This document shows, in pieces, positions 36,365-45,232 of a stretch of DNA of 64,000 nucleotides. The notes below the pieces were generated by a model, which had not been told where the DNA came from, ran no database searches, and saw nothing but the letters and a program-made list of their open reading frames with translations. This stretch comes from Paraburkholderia youngii (GTDB lineage: Bacteria; Pseudomonadota; Gammaproteobacteria; Burkholderiales; Burkholderiaceae). Each line of letters opens with the position of its first letter. Positions within the stretch are counted from its first letter, which is position 1. A program made the position numbers and the translations under genes. The DNA is taken from NCBI RefSeq assembly GCF_013366925.1, contig NZ_JAALDK010000001.1, positions 1,495,089 to 1,559,088 on the forward strand. The letters are read 5' to 3'.

Positions 36365-37149
36365 GAATAAAATGCTCAGATAATCCGTTACAGCGAAGTG
36401 TTCGCGACTCAGCATGCCAACGCAAGTTGGGCCGTTGCTCACAGGTGGGGAGTCTCCAGTGACGCCAAGTCAAACCGCCGCTCGTCGCCCCTCTGCGCAG
36501 CCTCACTTCTGGCTGCACCTTTATCGTGCTGTTAATTCTGCGCGTCGGGGCTGTTTAAGTACAGTTCGTTTTCTTCTACAGCCTGGTAAGCTGCGCTAAC
36601 GTCACTGCCGACTTCACGCCCAGCGGCCCGATCAATACAGTTACAATTTATCGCGCGGCGTGCCCGTTTTGTGCCAATTAAACTGGCACACGAATTGGTC
36701 CCAGAGCGGCCTCTCTCTCGATCGAAAACAGAACGCAATATCGCACCTTGCCGATGGAATCTGGCGGGAATCGCTCCTTAGTCGGTCGCGTAGCCTCGTG
36801 AATGTGGAACCCCGATGCGGCTCTTGACCGTCGTTAAGATATCTGACTGGCGCAGGAGATAGGTGTGCGAGCGATTCACCGCTTCTTCTATTCGGCGGCT
36901 GATGTGTGGTGACCGCCGCGCCAGCATCACGCGCAAGCCCGGAGACGTCGACCGCGCCCAGCAGTTCTCCCGCAACCACCATCCGGAATGCTGATTGGGA
37001 GTCTGCGACCGTCATGACGTAGGAGCCGTGACTTGGAGCCGGTGTGCAATCCGCAATGAGGGCAGCTACGACAACGCCTATGCCGAAACCGAGTCGCTTA
37101 CATCGTGCTCAAAAGCGAAGTCCCTACGCTCAAGCGTGACCTTGGCAAA
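36365..37149. other. Intergenic region holding the PrpD-operon promoter
   Basis: Beyond the LysR-type site, open frames at 36641-37015 and 36778-36975 on the minus strand show no motif I recognise and may be remnants. Confidence 0.5.
36535..36601 (-). promoter_or_regulatory. LysR-type operator plus promoter for the PrpD operon
   Basis: On the minus strand, CGTTAGC-GCA-GCTTACC (36601-36585), an AGAAGAAAACGAAC stretch, TGTACT (36563-36558) starting 30 bp from the dyad centre, and CAGAAT (36540-36535) after 17 bp. Orientation is toward the PrpD gene. Confidence 0.68.
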
Positions 37150-37458
37150 TCAGCGAAGCTCGGCGTCGTTAGCGCAGCGAATACCGACGTCATTGAAACT
37201 TCGTCCAAGTATGCTTTCCGCCCGTTTCAATGTTCCGTCTCGATGCCATTGAAACCATTTGATGTAGCAAGTCTTACCGGGCGGCATGCCAAGGGGCAAG
37301 CAGCTCCATGGTTTCTGCTGTATTGTCACCCACAGGACGGCATTCAAGATATCACGTGGATGCCGAGGTGCTTTCCCAAAACGTCTCGCCTCGTCATATT
37401 GAAACAGACTGGAGATACTCTCCCACTCGGCGTCGCTCAGTGGATTATAAGTGTGCAT
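37150..37458 (-). CDS. Orphan IS402/IS5-type transposase N-terminal domain protein (DUF4096-like)
   Basis: About 102 aa resembling only the N-terminal DNA-binding part of IS5/IS402 transposases: [49 protein letters not shown]. No DDE catalytic domain follows on either strand. It is either a transposon remnant or a domesticated single-domain DNA-binding protein; an uninterrupted frame slightly favours the second. It lies in a gene-poor stretch between the PrpD promoter and the ALDH at 37797. Confidence 0.6.
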   Translation of the reverse strand: MHTYNPLSDAEWESISSLFQYDEARRFGKAPRHPRDILNAVLWVTIQQKPWSCLPLGMPPGKTCYIKWFQWHRDGTLKRAESILGRSFNDVGIRCANDAELR

Positions 37459-37796
37459 TCCGGTTACCACGATTGCGTTGAAAGCGAGCAGCTCCTATGA
37501 GCCCCGGGCCGTGCCCATACATCATGGTCGGCATCCACGAGATACGCCGGGCAGGGGTCCTGTGTGACAAGGTGGTCATCGTCATCGGAACTCACAGCCT
37601 GACACTGACAAACCACGCGTGATGATTCACTGGGGTCGTGAAATGTGTGGAAATAGCGCCCCGGCGAAGTCTCTTTGGCCCGGTATCACGCAGGCACTCG
37701 GGGTGAGGGGCCACGTGCAGTCGCCGATTGCCGCCTCTCCCCACTGGGGTTACGTTTACCGTAGACCCAAACGCCACCATTGACAGCTCGGTGACA
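37459..37796. other. Gene-poor spacer
   Basis: No gene recognised between the DUF4096-like gene and the end of the ALDH at 37797. Confidence 0.5.
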
Positions 37797-39254
37797 TCAA
37801 GACAGCGACGCGTACTTCACGTTCTGGAACGCTCGCAGCCCTTCAACTCCGCCCTCGGAGAACATGCCGCTCTCCTTGTGGCCTCCAAACGGCGTTTCAG
37901 GATAAGTGACCCTCCATCCGTTGCAAATGACGTTACCGGCTTCGAGATCGTCAGTGGCTCGATGAAGCGTCTCGAACTCACGAGCATGCACGTAAGCCCC
38001 GAGGCCATATGGCAGGCGGTTAGCCAAGTTGATAGCCTCGTCGTACGTGTCGAAGGGGGTCAACGCCGCGATCGGGCCGAACGGTTCGGTGTTCGAAAGC
38101 TTCGCTTCGGTAGTCGCATCAGCAACAATAGTTGGTGCATAGAAGAATCCTGGCCGGTCAAGACGCGTGCCTCCCGTGGTGACCCTGAAACCGCACCGTT
38201 TCGCATCCGCAATAAGCTCTTCCACTGCCCTGAGCCGCCTCTCGCTCTTCAGAGGCCCCATGCGGGTCGAAGGGTCAAATCCACACCCAACGATTATCTT
38301 CTTCGCCTCGGCAGTCATCGCGTCGACGACATCTGCATAGATAGAACGTTCAACATAGAACCGGGTCGGCGCGAAGCACACCTGCCCTGAGTTGGCGAAT
38401 TTAGCGGCGACCGCCCGCTCAGCGAACGTCTGAACATCAATTCCGTCAAACGCCAAGACTGGTGCATGGCCGCCCAGCTCCATGATGGGTCGCTTCATAT
38501 GTGCCACGGCTTGCTGCGACAGCAACTTTCCGACTTGCGTCGAACCGGTAAACGTCACGGCGCGTGTAACGGGGCTTTCGAGCCATTTGTTCGAAAGCAT
38601 CACCGGATCTCCTGACAAGACTGAGAGAACGCCCGCTGGAAGGCCGCATTCATACACAATCTGCCCAAGCGCGAACGCGCACGCGGGCACCTCTTCAGAG
38701 GCTCGAAGAACGATAGAACAACCGGCCCCGAGAGCGCCCGACATCTTGCGCGACGGCGTAACGAGCGGTCCATTCCAGGTGACAAAAGCAGCCACAGGTC
38801 CTACGGGCTCGACGAGCACAAGTTGGCGCGCGTTGCCTTCCCGTGACGGAATCACCCTACCGTACGCGCGCCTGCCTTCCTCGGCGGCCCACTCCCACAT
38901 CCCCGCCGCCACTTCAACCTCGCCAAGAGCCTCGTTCCATGGTTTGCCGAGTTCAAGCACCAGCAGCTCCGCGAGCGCCTCAGCTCGCTCCCGCATGCGG
39001 TCCGCAACCCTGCGCAATAGTCTGCTTCGCTCAAAAGCGGATGTCTTTCTCCATACACCGAAACCCGCACTCGCCGCATCAACCGCTTCATCGGCGTCAG
39101 CTTCGGTCGCCATTGAAACCGGGCCAAGAGTAATGCCCGTTGTCGGATCAATGACGTCCATGGTCGATCGACCATCACCGTATTTCATCTCGCCAGCAAT
39201 AAGCTGACCTAGCTTCGGATACCGTTTGACCGCATCCGCTCGCGTAGTCGTCAT
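37797..39254 (-). CDS. NAD(P)-dependent aldehyde dehydrogenase, succinate-semialdehyde type
   Basis: A 485-aa ALDH with catalytic Glu in IMELGGHAPVL and Cys in SGQVCFAPTRF. ATG 39254 is preceded by AGGGAATC; a reading from 39290 adds 12 residues. It shares the ELGGHAPVL box with the ALDH at 2926, so these two form one subgroup. It is last in an MFS-ADH-ALDH transcription unit (57 bp after the ADH). This suggests import of an alcohol or hydroxy compound and its oxidation through an aldehyde to an acid. Confidence 0.93.
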   Translation of the reverse strand: MTTTRADAVKRYPKLGQLIAGEMKYGDGRSTMDVIDPTTGITLGPVSMATEADADEAVDAASAGFGVWRKTSAFERSRLLRRVADRMRERAEALAELLVLELGKPWNEALGEVEVAAGMWEWAAEEGRRAYGRVIPSREGNARQLVLVEPVGPVAAFVTWNGPLVTPSRKMSGALGAGCSIVLRASEEVPACAFALGQIVYECGLPAGVLSVLSGDPVMLSNKWLESPVTRAVTFTGSTQVGKLLSQQAVAHMKRPIMELGGHAPVLAFDGIDVQTFAERAVAAKFANSGQVCFAPTRFYVERSIYADVVDAMTAEAKKIIVGCGFDPSTRMGPLKSERRLRAVEELIADAKRCGFRVTTGGTRLDRPGFFYAPTIVADATTEAKLSNTEPFGPIAALTPFDTYDEAINLANRLPYGLGAYVHAREFETLHRATDDLEAGNVICNGWRVTYPETPFGGHKESGMFSEGGVEGLRAFQNVKYASLS

Positions 39255-39311
39255 CTGATTCCCTGTATCTTGTTCTTCGAGCAACGACATCCAGATTGTC
39301 GAAGTCCCGCC

Positions 39312-40334
39312 TTACATCAAAAACACACCCTTACCGCCGCTTTGACGATTGAAAGCTTGATATGCCTCTTCTGCCTGGTCGAGTCGCCAGCGGTTCGTGA
39401 ACAGTTTGTCGAGATCGATTTCTCGCGCCACGACAAAGTCCGCGCAGGCTCGCTGACCTTGAATTGACATCGTCCAAGAGGTCAGGATGCGCACTTGAGT
39501 CCGCAGATACTTGGCCAGAGAGAAGCTGAATTCTGAGCCAATGCCGACGAGGCATACCGTGCCCCATGGACTTACTGAGTCGAGAGCGTCCTGGTTTGCC
39601 GTCACCGCGCCGGACGTCTCTAACGCGACGCTGACACCCTTCCCTCCCGTCAGTTCCCGGATTGCCTCGGCAACCCTACCGTCACGGGGATTAATCACTG
39701 CATCCGCACCGAAGGATTTTGCTGTGTTGCGTCGACTTTCGTCGATGTCAAGGGCGATGACGCGAGCGCCTTGAGCCTTAGCAAGCAGCGTTGCGGATAG
39801 ACCGACGGGCCCCTGGCCGAACACGGCGACAGTGTCTCGGCCGGTTAGACCGATGCGCTCAAACGCACCCCATGCAGTGCCTGTGCCACACGAGATCGCC
39901 GCGCCCGCTTCAAAACTGAGTCGTTCGTCCAGTGGCACTAACGTGTCTGCGGGAACTTTCATGTACGGCGCGTGCGCGCCGTGCGCATCCGTGCCGTATA
40001 CCGTTACAGGCGTTGTTCTGCACATTTGCGGCCATCCCGAACGGCAGTCGGGGCATCCCATACAACCGCTGTAGTGATGAACCATGACCCGCGCACCAAC
40101 GCGTGCATGAGGTCCGATGGCGCCGGGGCCGACTGCAACCACGACTCCACACGGCTCGTGGCCGCCGATAACAGAACGCCGGGCTACGTTTTCCGGTTGT
40201 CGGTAAAAGTGTAGATCGCTGCCGCACATACCGGACGCTTTGATCTCTAAGACGACCTCACCGACGCCCGGCGTCGGATCAGGGAAAGTCGCAAGCTCGA
40301 GAGTACAGTTTCCACGAAAGACAACGCCACGCAT
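39312..40334 (-). CDS. Zinc-dependent alcohol dehydrogenase, sorbitol/threonine-dehydrogenase-like
   Basis: A 340-aa medium-chain dehydrogenase. Catalytic zinc ligands are in GMCGSDLH and GGHEPCG; the structural zinc cluster is GCMGCPDCRSGWPQMC; the cofactor motif is GQGPVGLSAT. An acidic residue after the second strand (ALDIDESR) indicates NAD. It is very similar to the ADH at 47406 (shared HAPYMKVPA, SFEAGAAI, QGPVGLSAT). It lies between the MFS and ALDH genes of one unit and probably oxidises the transported compound. Confidence 0.93.
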   Translation of the reverse strand: MRGVVFRGNCTLELATFPDPTPGVGEVVLEIKASGMCGSDLHFYRQPENVARRSVIGGHEPCGVVVAVGPGAIGPHARVGARVMVHHYSGCMGCPDCRSGWPQMCRTTPVTVYGTDAHGAHAPYMKVPADTLVPLDERLSFEAGAAISCGTGTAWGAFERIGLTGRDTVAVFGQGPVGLSATLLAKAQGARVIALDIDESRRNTAKSFGADAVINPRDGRVAEAIRELTGGKGVSVALETSGAVTANQDALDSVSPWGTVCLVGIGSEFSFSLAKYLRTQVRILTSWTMSIQGQRACADFVVAREIDLDKLFTNRWRLDQAEEAYQAFNRQSGGKGVFLM

Positions 40335-40469
40335 GCCTTGATTTCCTCTTCAGTCTTAATTCAACAGTGAGCACATTGCGGTGAGCTGACTCGCAGCCCG
40401 AAAACCGCCCGAGCGGTTGCGCCGATACTCGGAAGCTGTTGTCGGGCCGCGCCAACGCGCTGGATACGT

Positions 40470-41852
40470 CTAGCGTCGCGAGGCAGTATGTGCCAGTACC
40501 TGGGTCGTATCGGAGCTCTCCTCAGGCTCTAACGCCTCGAGAGACTGTTGATTCGTCTCGATCCCGGCCACCAACATGAGCAACGCGACAAAGAGATAAG
40601 CCCCTGCGATGGCGCCAACGACGCCGGTAATGCCGAATCGATTAAAAAGCGCCAGCACGATGAACGGCGACCCGATGAGACCCAGTCGACCGATCATTTG
40701 AGCGACGCCACCACCACGGAATCGATATTCGGTCGGAAACAGCTCTGGAGTCGTACCAAGGCCCAACGTCAAGAAGATTGCAACTGCCGAAACCAGCAGG
40801 AAGCCACAAAGAACGATGGCGATAGGAGAACTCAGGAACGGATAGATTGTCCCCAGACATGCGCATACAGCGCCGAACAACATAATCGCACTGCGCCGGC
40901 CAATGCGATCAGAGATGTAAGCGAGAAACAAAGGCCCGGCGATCCAGCCACCCATCATGGCGGCATTAAAGCCAAGGGAATGGGTAACACTCATACCCTG
41001 CTTAACAAAGAAGGTCGGCATCCAGCCCGTAAGACTATATGAACCAAACAGGCAGATGACGTTGACAATAATGGCCAGCATGGTGCGCCGGATGACGGTC
41101 CGCGAGAATAGCGCGGAGATCGGCACCCAATGCGGTTCCCTTTCTCGCGACTGGCGTCCGATGGGGAGCGGGTCGCTAATGCCGGCCTCGTTCTCGATGG
41201 CTCGAAGAATCTCCTCTGCTTCCGCATTGCGGCCAACGCGCTCCAACCACCGAGGAGACTCAGGCAGGTGACGACGCATCCACCAAACCCACAGCGTACC
41301 GATGCCGCCAATCACAAACATCGGACGCCAGCCCAGCCACGGAATCACAATCGTGGCCACCACAGAGGTGATGAAGACGCCCGATCCACCGATCAACGCC
41401 AGCAGACCCAAATATCTACCTCGGTTGGCGGGCGGCACAAACTCGATAACGAGCCCGTAACCCATCACGTACTCGGCACCCATGCCCAGACCCATCACGA
41501 AGCGGAGCGCGATAAGCCACGGCATGGACGGAGCGAAGGCGGACAGAAGCGCCATTCCACCGAAGATTGCGAGATTAAATTGATACGCGAACCGCCGCCC
41601 GAACCGATCGCTCAGCCAACCGGCAAGCCCCGCACCGATCGTGAGCCCGACAAAGGTGGCAGACATGAAAAGCGAGTTCAGCTGCAATGTAGACCAACCA
41701 CTATGGAGCATTGCTGCCAGCACTGAGCTCGACAGGGTGTTGTCGAATGAGTCGAAAAACATACCCATGCCGACTAGCCATAAGACGCGTGTATGGAAAG
41801 CCCCTATCGGGAGGCGATCGAGTCGCGCGCCAGCATTCACGTTGTTAGTCAT
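40470..41852 (-). CDS. MFS transporter, sugar-porter/acid-symporter type
   Basis: A twelve-helix carrier of about 460 aa. Typical motifs are GWLSDRFGRR after TM2, RFVMGLGMGAEYVMGYG in TM4, PESPRWLERVGR before the central loop and SDRIGRRSA in the second half. It resembles niacin/benzoate and sugar-porter-like importers. ATG 41852 has GGAGAC about 9 nt upstream. It is first in a unit with ADH and ALDH genes, and a LysR-type promoter reads toward it from 42252, leaving a leader of about 350 nt. Confidence 0.92.
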   Translation of the reverse strand: MTNNVNAGARLDRLPIGAFHTRVLWLVGMGMFFDSFDNTLSSSVLAAMLHSGWSTLQLNSLFMSATFVGLTIGAGLAGWLSDRFGRRFAYQFNLAIFGGMALLSAFAPSMPWLIALRFVMGLGMGAEYVMGYGLVIEFVPPANRGRYLGLLALIGGSGVFITSVVATIVIPWLGWRPMFVIGGIGTLWVWWMRRHLPESPRWLERVGRNAEAEEILRAIENEAGISDPLPIGRQSREREPHWVPISALFSRTVIRRTMLAIIVNVICLFGSYSLTGWMPTFFVKQGMSVTHSLGFNAAMMGGWIAGPLFLAYISDRIGRRSAIMLFGAVCACLGTIYPFLSSPIAIVLCGFLLVSAVAIFLTLGLGTTPELFPTEYRFRGGGVAQMIGRLGLIGSPFIVLALFNRFGITGVVGAIAGAYLFVALLMLVAGIETNQQSLEALEPEESSDTTQVLAHTASRR

Positions 41853-42201
41853 TAAAAGTGTCTCCGTCAAATCCACACGCCGGTCATTGCCTGCGCGTTA
41901 CATCACCACATTTCTAGGCATTTTCCAATTCAGAGCAATAGGCGCTGTGAATGGAGTTGGACGAATATTGGGCCATATTTGTGCGTCCGCGCAGCGGCAT
42001 TCTTCACCTCGCAGCTAGACCAAACCAGTCTCAGCGTTTCGAGCACCTGGTCTGTTGAAGCGCAAGTCGGTGAAGGCGCCGTGATGTGCGCACGATTCGA
42101 ACAACACGGCCGCAATGTATTGCGGCAGGTCAAAAATGAGGCGGGCTCTTGATGCAAGTTGTCTCCGGAGTGACTAGTCTTGTAGCCGTCGTTATGCGTC
42201 T
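41853..42201. other. Long leader upstream of the MFS gene
   Basis: About 350 bases between the LysR-type promoter and the MFS start. A 75-codon minus-strand frame (42157-41930) shows no recognisable motif. No riboswitch recognised. Confidence 0.5.
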
Positions 42202-42268
42202 ACTTTGCGCCGTTGCCTCTTATGCGTACAGTCTGTTTTTCTTCGTCCGTTGGTAAGCTCCGCTAACC
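42202..42268 (-). promoter_or_regulatory. LysR-type operator plus promoter toward the MFS-ADH-ALDH unit
   Basis: On the minus strand, GGTTAGC-GGA-GCTTACC (42268-42252), AGAAAAACAGAC, TGTACG (42230-42225) starting 30 bp from the dyad centre, and CAAAGT (42207-42202) after 17 bp. Confidence 0.65.
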
Positions 42269-42627
42269 TCGGCCTCCGCGCCGCTGTCCATAACTGGGTT
42301 CTCGGCCGCGCAAGACGTTCATATGCGACGCTCTCGAAACCACCGCCGATCGCGGATTTCGCGCGGGCATCCGCCATGTCTGGGCCGGGAATTCAGGTAG
42401 CCAACGCTGGAGTGTTTGTTAGTGACTGGCGATCTCGATCGTAACTCATTAGTTAGGCCTTCCACTTCAACTCGTTTGTTCGCTCTCGTGGCACCGATCC
42501 CGTCGGTCTTTGTCTCTACTGCAAAGCTCCTTTCTTCGGCAAGCGCTGTCCTCTCTCAAGGTTAGAGACTAGAGTCTGTCCCAGAGGCCAATGAGGCCGA
42601 TAAAGAAAGAATCCTTCAAGGAGACAT
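42269..42627. other. Upstream region of the sugar ABC operon
   Basis: No gene. About 100 bp next to the start are conserved with the region upstream of the orphan paralogue at 57356-58390, including the inverted repeat AGACT-AG-AGTCT (42566-42577) and the direct repeat GAGGCC-AAT-GAGGCC (42584-42598). Confidence 0.6.
42566..42577. promoter_or_regulatory. Conserved AGACT-AG-AGTCT inverted repeat, possible operator
   Basis: Repeated at 58441-58452 in front of the duplicate binding-protein gene, at a similar distance from the start codon. Confidence 0.45.
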
Positions 42628-43662
42628 ATGGCTCTGCATACCAGCTCCCTCGGCCGTCGCGCGGTCGCTGCCATCTCGCTCTGTACGGCCGCATTCGCTG
42701 GCACGGCAAGCGCAGCAGACAGCTCCGTTTTAATCGGCGTCGTTTTTCCAACCCAGAATCAAGCTCGCTGGGCGACAGAGGAAAAGATCTTCGTCGCCCG
42801 AGCGCAGGCGAACGGCGACAAGGTCATCTTTCAGTATTCCAACGAAAGTGCTGCGACGCAAAAAAATCAGGTCGAAAGCATGATTCAGCGTGGCGTGAAG
42901 GTCCTCGTGCTGGTGGCGATCGATCCAGTGGCGGCTGCTGACCTGGTCAAGGAGGCGCAGGCGAAAGGAATCAAGGTCATCGGTTATGACCGCTTCGTCG
43001 TCGGCGCCAAGCCGTCGTACAACGTGGGCCGGGACTTTTACGAAACTGGGAATCTTCAGGCCAGCACGGCGAAGCAACTGTTCCCTTCTGGCGACTTTGC
43101 GTTGATTCGTGGTGACAAGGCGACCCTGGCACAGGTCGAAATGTCGAAGGCCTACAACGACGTCCTGGTCAACAAGCCTGGCATCAATGTGGTGTACGAC
43201 ACGCTGACCCCGGGTTGGGAAACTGCGACGGCACAGCGAGAGGTCGAGGCGGCACTGCAAAAAAATCGCAATGTTAAGGCGGTCGTCGTCATGTGGGACA
43301 ACGGTGGCCAGGCTGCCGTGCAGGCGTTGAAATCCGCCGGGAAAAAGCCGGGCGAGGTTTATGTCTCCGGCAGTGATGCTTCGACGCCGAGCCTTCGCTA
43401 CATCGCGCAGGGTTGGCAGACCCAGTCCGTGTGGGCTCCGATCGACAAAACTGCGCTGAAGGCTGCCGACGTCGCTCACGCGCTTGGAACGGGCGTCGCG
43501 CCACCCGCCCCCACTACGACGGTGAATGGCGTGCCCACATTCTATGTGCCGCAAGTCAACGTCACCAAGGCCAATCTTTGCGAGTTCATCACGAAGATCG
43601 CGCCTGCGGGCTGGGTCACTGCCAAGGACGTCTTTGGGCCGGAGGGTAAGAGCTGTGAATAA
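42628..43662 (+). CDS. Sugar ABC transporter substrate-binding protein (XylF-like)
   Basis: A 344-aa periplasmic binding protein. The signal peptide runs to about residue 29 (ending ASA), and the mature part begins SSVLIGVVFPTQNQARW. It carries KVIGYDRFVVG, which resembles D-xylose-binding XylF, and the late segment SLRYIAQGWQTQSVW. AAGGAGACAT gives a firm start. It heads an operon with ATPase and permease genes and five catabolic enzymes, and has a second very similar copy at 57356. The ligand is probably a pentose-like sugar (inference). Confidence 0.93.
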   Translation: MALHTSSLGRRAVAAISLCTAAFAGTASAADSSVLIGVVFPTQNQARWATEEKIFVARAQANGDKVIFQYSNESAATQKNQVESMIQRGVKVLVLVAIDPVAAADLVKEAQAKGIKVIGYDRFVVGAKPSYNVGRDFYETGNLQASTAKQLFPSGDFALIRGDKATLAQVEMSKAYNDVLVNKPGINVVYDTLTPGWETATAQREVEAALQKNRNVKAVVVMWDNGGQAAVQALKSAGKKPGEVYVSGSDASTPSLRYIAQGWQTQSVWAPIDKTALKAADVAHALGTGVAPPAPTTTVNGVPTFYVPQVNVTKANLCEFITKIAPAGWVTAKDVFGPEGKSCE

Positions 43663-45232
43663 GAGCGTCCCCGGGCTGGGCTCCGATCAGCCCGCAAAAA
43701 CGGGCGCTCTGCTCGAGGGGCGCGGGCTCGGCAAGTCTTACGGAAGTGTTTCGGTCCTCCGTGGTGTCGATATCGCGATCCGAGCTGGCGAAGTCCTCGC
43801 GGTGCTGGGGGAGAACGGCGCAGGCAAGTCGACACTGATGAGAATCCTCTCGGGAATCATTCCACAGGGAGAGTACGAGGGATCGATTGAGATCGACGGA
43901 GCCCCCGCGCACTTTGCTTCGCTCAGCGCTAGCGAAGAGGCCGGCATCGTGCTGGTGCCGCAGGAACTGCATGTCATTCCGCACCTGTCGATTGCGGAGA
44001 ATATGTTTGCGTCCCGGCTGCCGGGGCGCTTTGGACTCTATGACGAGACAGCAGCGGTCCGCATGGCACGGGAAGCCCTTGAAGTGTTCGGCCTCAATGT
44101 CGATCCTCGCGCGCGCAGCGCCATCCTCACACCGTCCGAGCGACGCCTCATCGTCCTGGCGGCAGCGCTGCATCGATCTGCGCGCGTGCTCATCCTGGAT
44201 GAGCCGACGGCGGCGATGACGGATGTCGAAACCGATCTGCTGTTCGAGCAACTCAGATTGATCCGCGACGCAGGCGTCGGCATTGTTCACATCACGCATC
44301 GGCTGGATGAACTGGGGCAGATCGCCGACCGAATCCTTGTGCTCAGAAACGGCGCCGTCACGGGTCGGTTCAATTCGGTTCCCGCTAAGGCCGAGTTGGT
44401 GCAAGCGATGCTCGGTGAAACCTTTGAGGCCAACGCCCAACGTGAGCCGTCGAGTCCGCGCTCGCGCCGTGGAGCGCCCGTTCTGCAGGTGAAGAACTTA
44501 TCGGTGTACGTCGACGCTCCGCAACGCCGGGCTCGATCGACCAACGTCAGCCTCGAGGTCTATCCGGGCGAAGTCGTTGGGCTCTACGGACTCGTCGGCG
44601 CGGGGCGCACCGAGTTGGCGAGAGCGTTGTTTGGCGCGTGGCCCGGACCAGTGACTGGCGAGTGCGTCATTGCGGGGCACCGAGGAGTGCCTCGCAATAC
44701 GCACGAAGCACGCCGGCGTGGCATGTCGCTGCTAGCGGAAGACCGCAAGTCTCAGGGCGTCATGCGCGGCCAGTCCATCAGCAACAACATGACGGCGTCC
44801 ATGCTGGAGGACTTTTCGATGTTTAAGTTACTCATCGACATTCCGCGGGAACGCCGGCACGTGGCCGACATGATCGCAAAGCTCGGCGTGCGCCCTGCCG
44901 ACCCGGGTGTTTCGCTCAACGCACTGAGTGGCGGCAACCAGCAAAAGGTCCTCCTCGCGCGCTGCCTCTTCAAGGGACTGAAGGTACTCATCCTTGACGA
45001 GCCAACCCTGGGTGTCGACATCGGTGCCCGCGTCGACATTTACAAAGAGGTGCAGTCGATCGCACGAGAGCGAGACGTGGGCGTTCTGATCATTTCAAGC
45101 GACCTTGAAGAGATCTTGGCGGAGGCGGACCGCGTATTCGTGATGTACAAGTCGCGAATCCAAGGTGAGTTCGCACGCGGCGTCACGTCCCACGAGCTTC
45201 TATCCGCGGCAACAGGAGCTTTGCACGCATGA
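43655..45232 (+). CDS. Sugar ABC transporter ATP-binding protein (XylG/RbsA-like)
   Basis: A 525-aa double-ATPase protein. The GTG start at 43655 follows GGAGGG by 8 nt and overlaps the previous stop by 8 nt. Domain 1 has Walker A GENGAGKST and Walker B VLILDEPTAAM, but its signature is LTPSERRLIV instead of LSxGQ. Domain 2 has the family's degenerate Walker A GLVGAGRTE and a good signature LSGGNQQKV. It powers uptake with the permease at 45229, whose ATG overlaps its stop (ATGA). The unusual first signature may lower or shift hydrolysis to the other site. Confidence 0.93.
   Translation: MNKSVPGLGSDQPAKTGALLEGRGLGKSYGSVSVLRGVDIAIRAGEVLAVLGENGAGKSTLMRILSGIIPQGEYEGSIEIDGAPAHFASLSASEEAGIVLVPQELHVIPHLSIAENMFASRLPGRFGLYDETAAVRMAREALEVFGLNVDPRARSAILTPSERRLIVLAAALHRSARVLILDEPTAAMTDVETDLLFEQLRLIRDAGVGIVHITHRLDELGQIADRILVLRNGAVTGRFNSVPAKAELVQAMLGETFEANAQREPSSPRSRRGAPVLQVKNLSVYVDAPQRRARSTNVSLEVYPGEVVGLYGLVGAGRTELARALFGAWPGPVTGECVIAGHRGVPRNTHEARRRGMSLLAEDRKSQGVMRGQSISNNMTASMLEDFSMFKLLIDIPRERRHVADMIAKLGVRPADPGVSLNALSGGNQQKVLLARCLFKGLKVLILDEPTLGVDIGARVDIYKEVQSIARERDVGVLIISSDLEEILAEADRVFVMYKSRIQGEFARGVTSHELLSAATGALHA

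Noticed and set aside
36641..37015. 124-codon minus-strand frame in a gene-poor stretch
   Set aside because: No recognisable motif, overlapping alternative frames, and no ribosome-binding site; at most a remnant.
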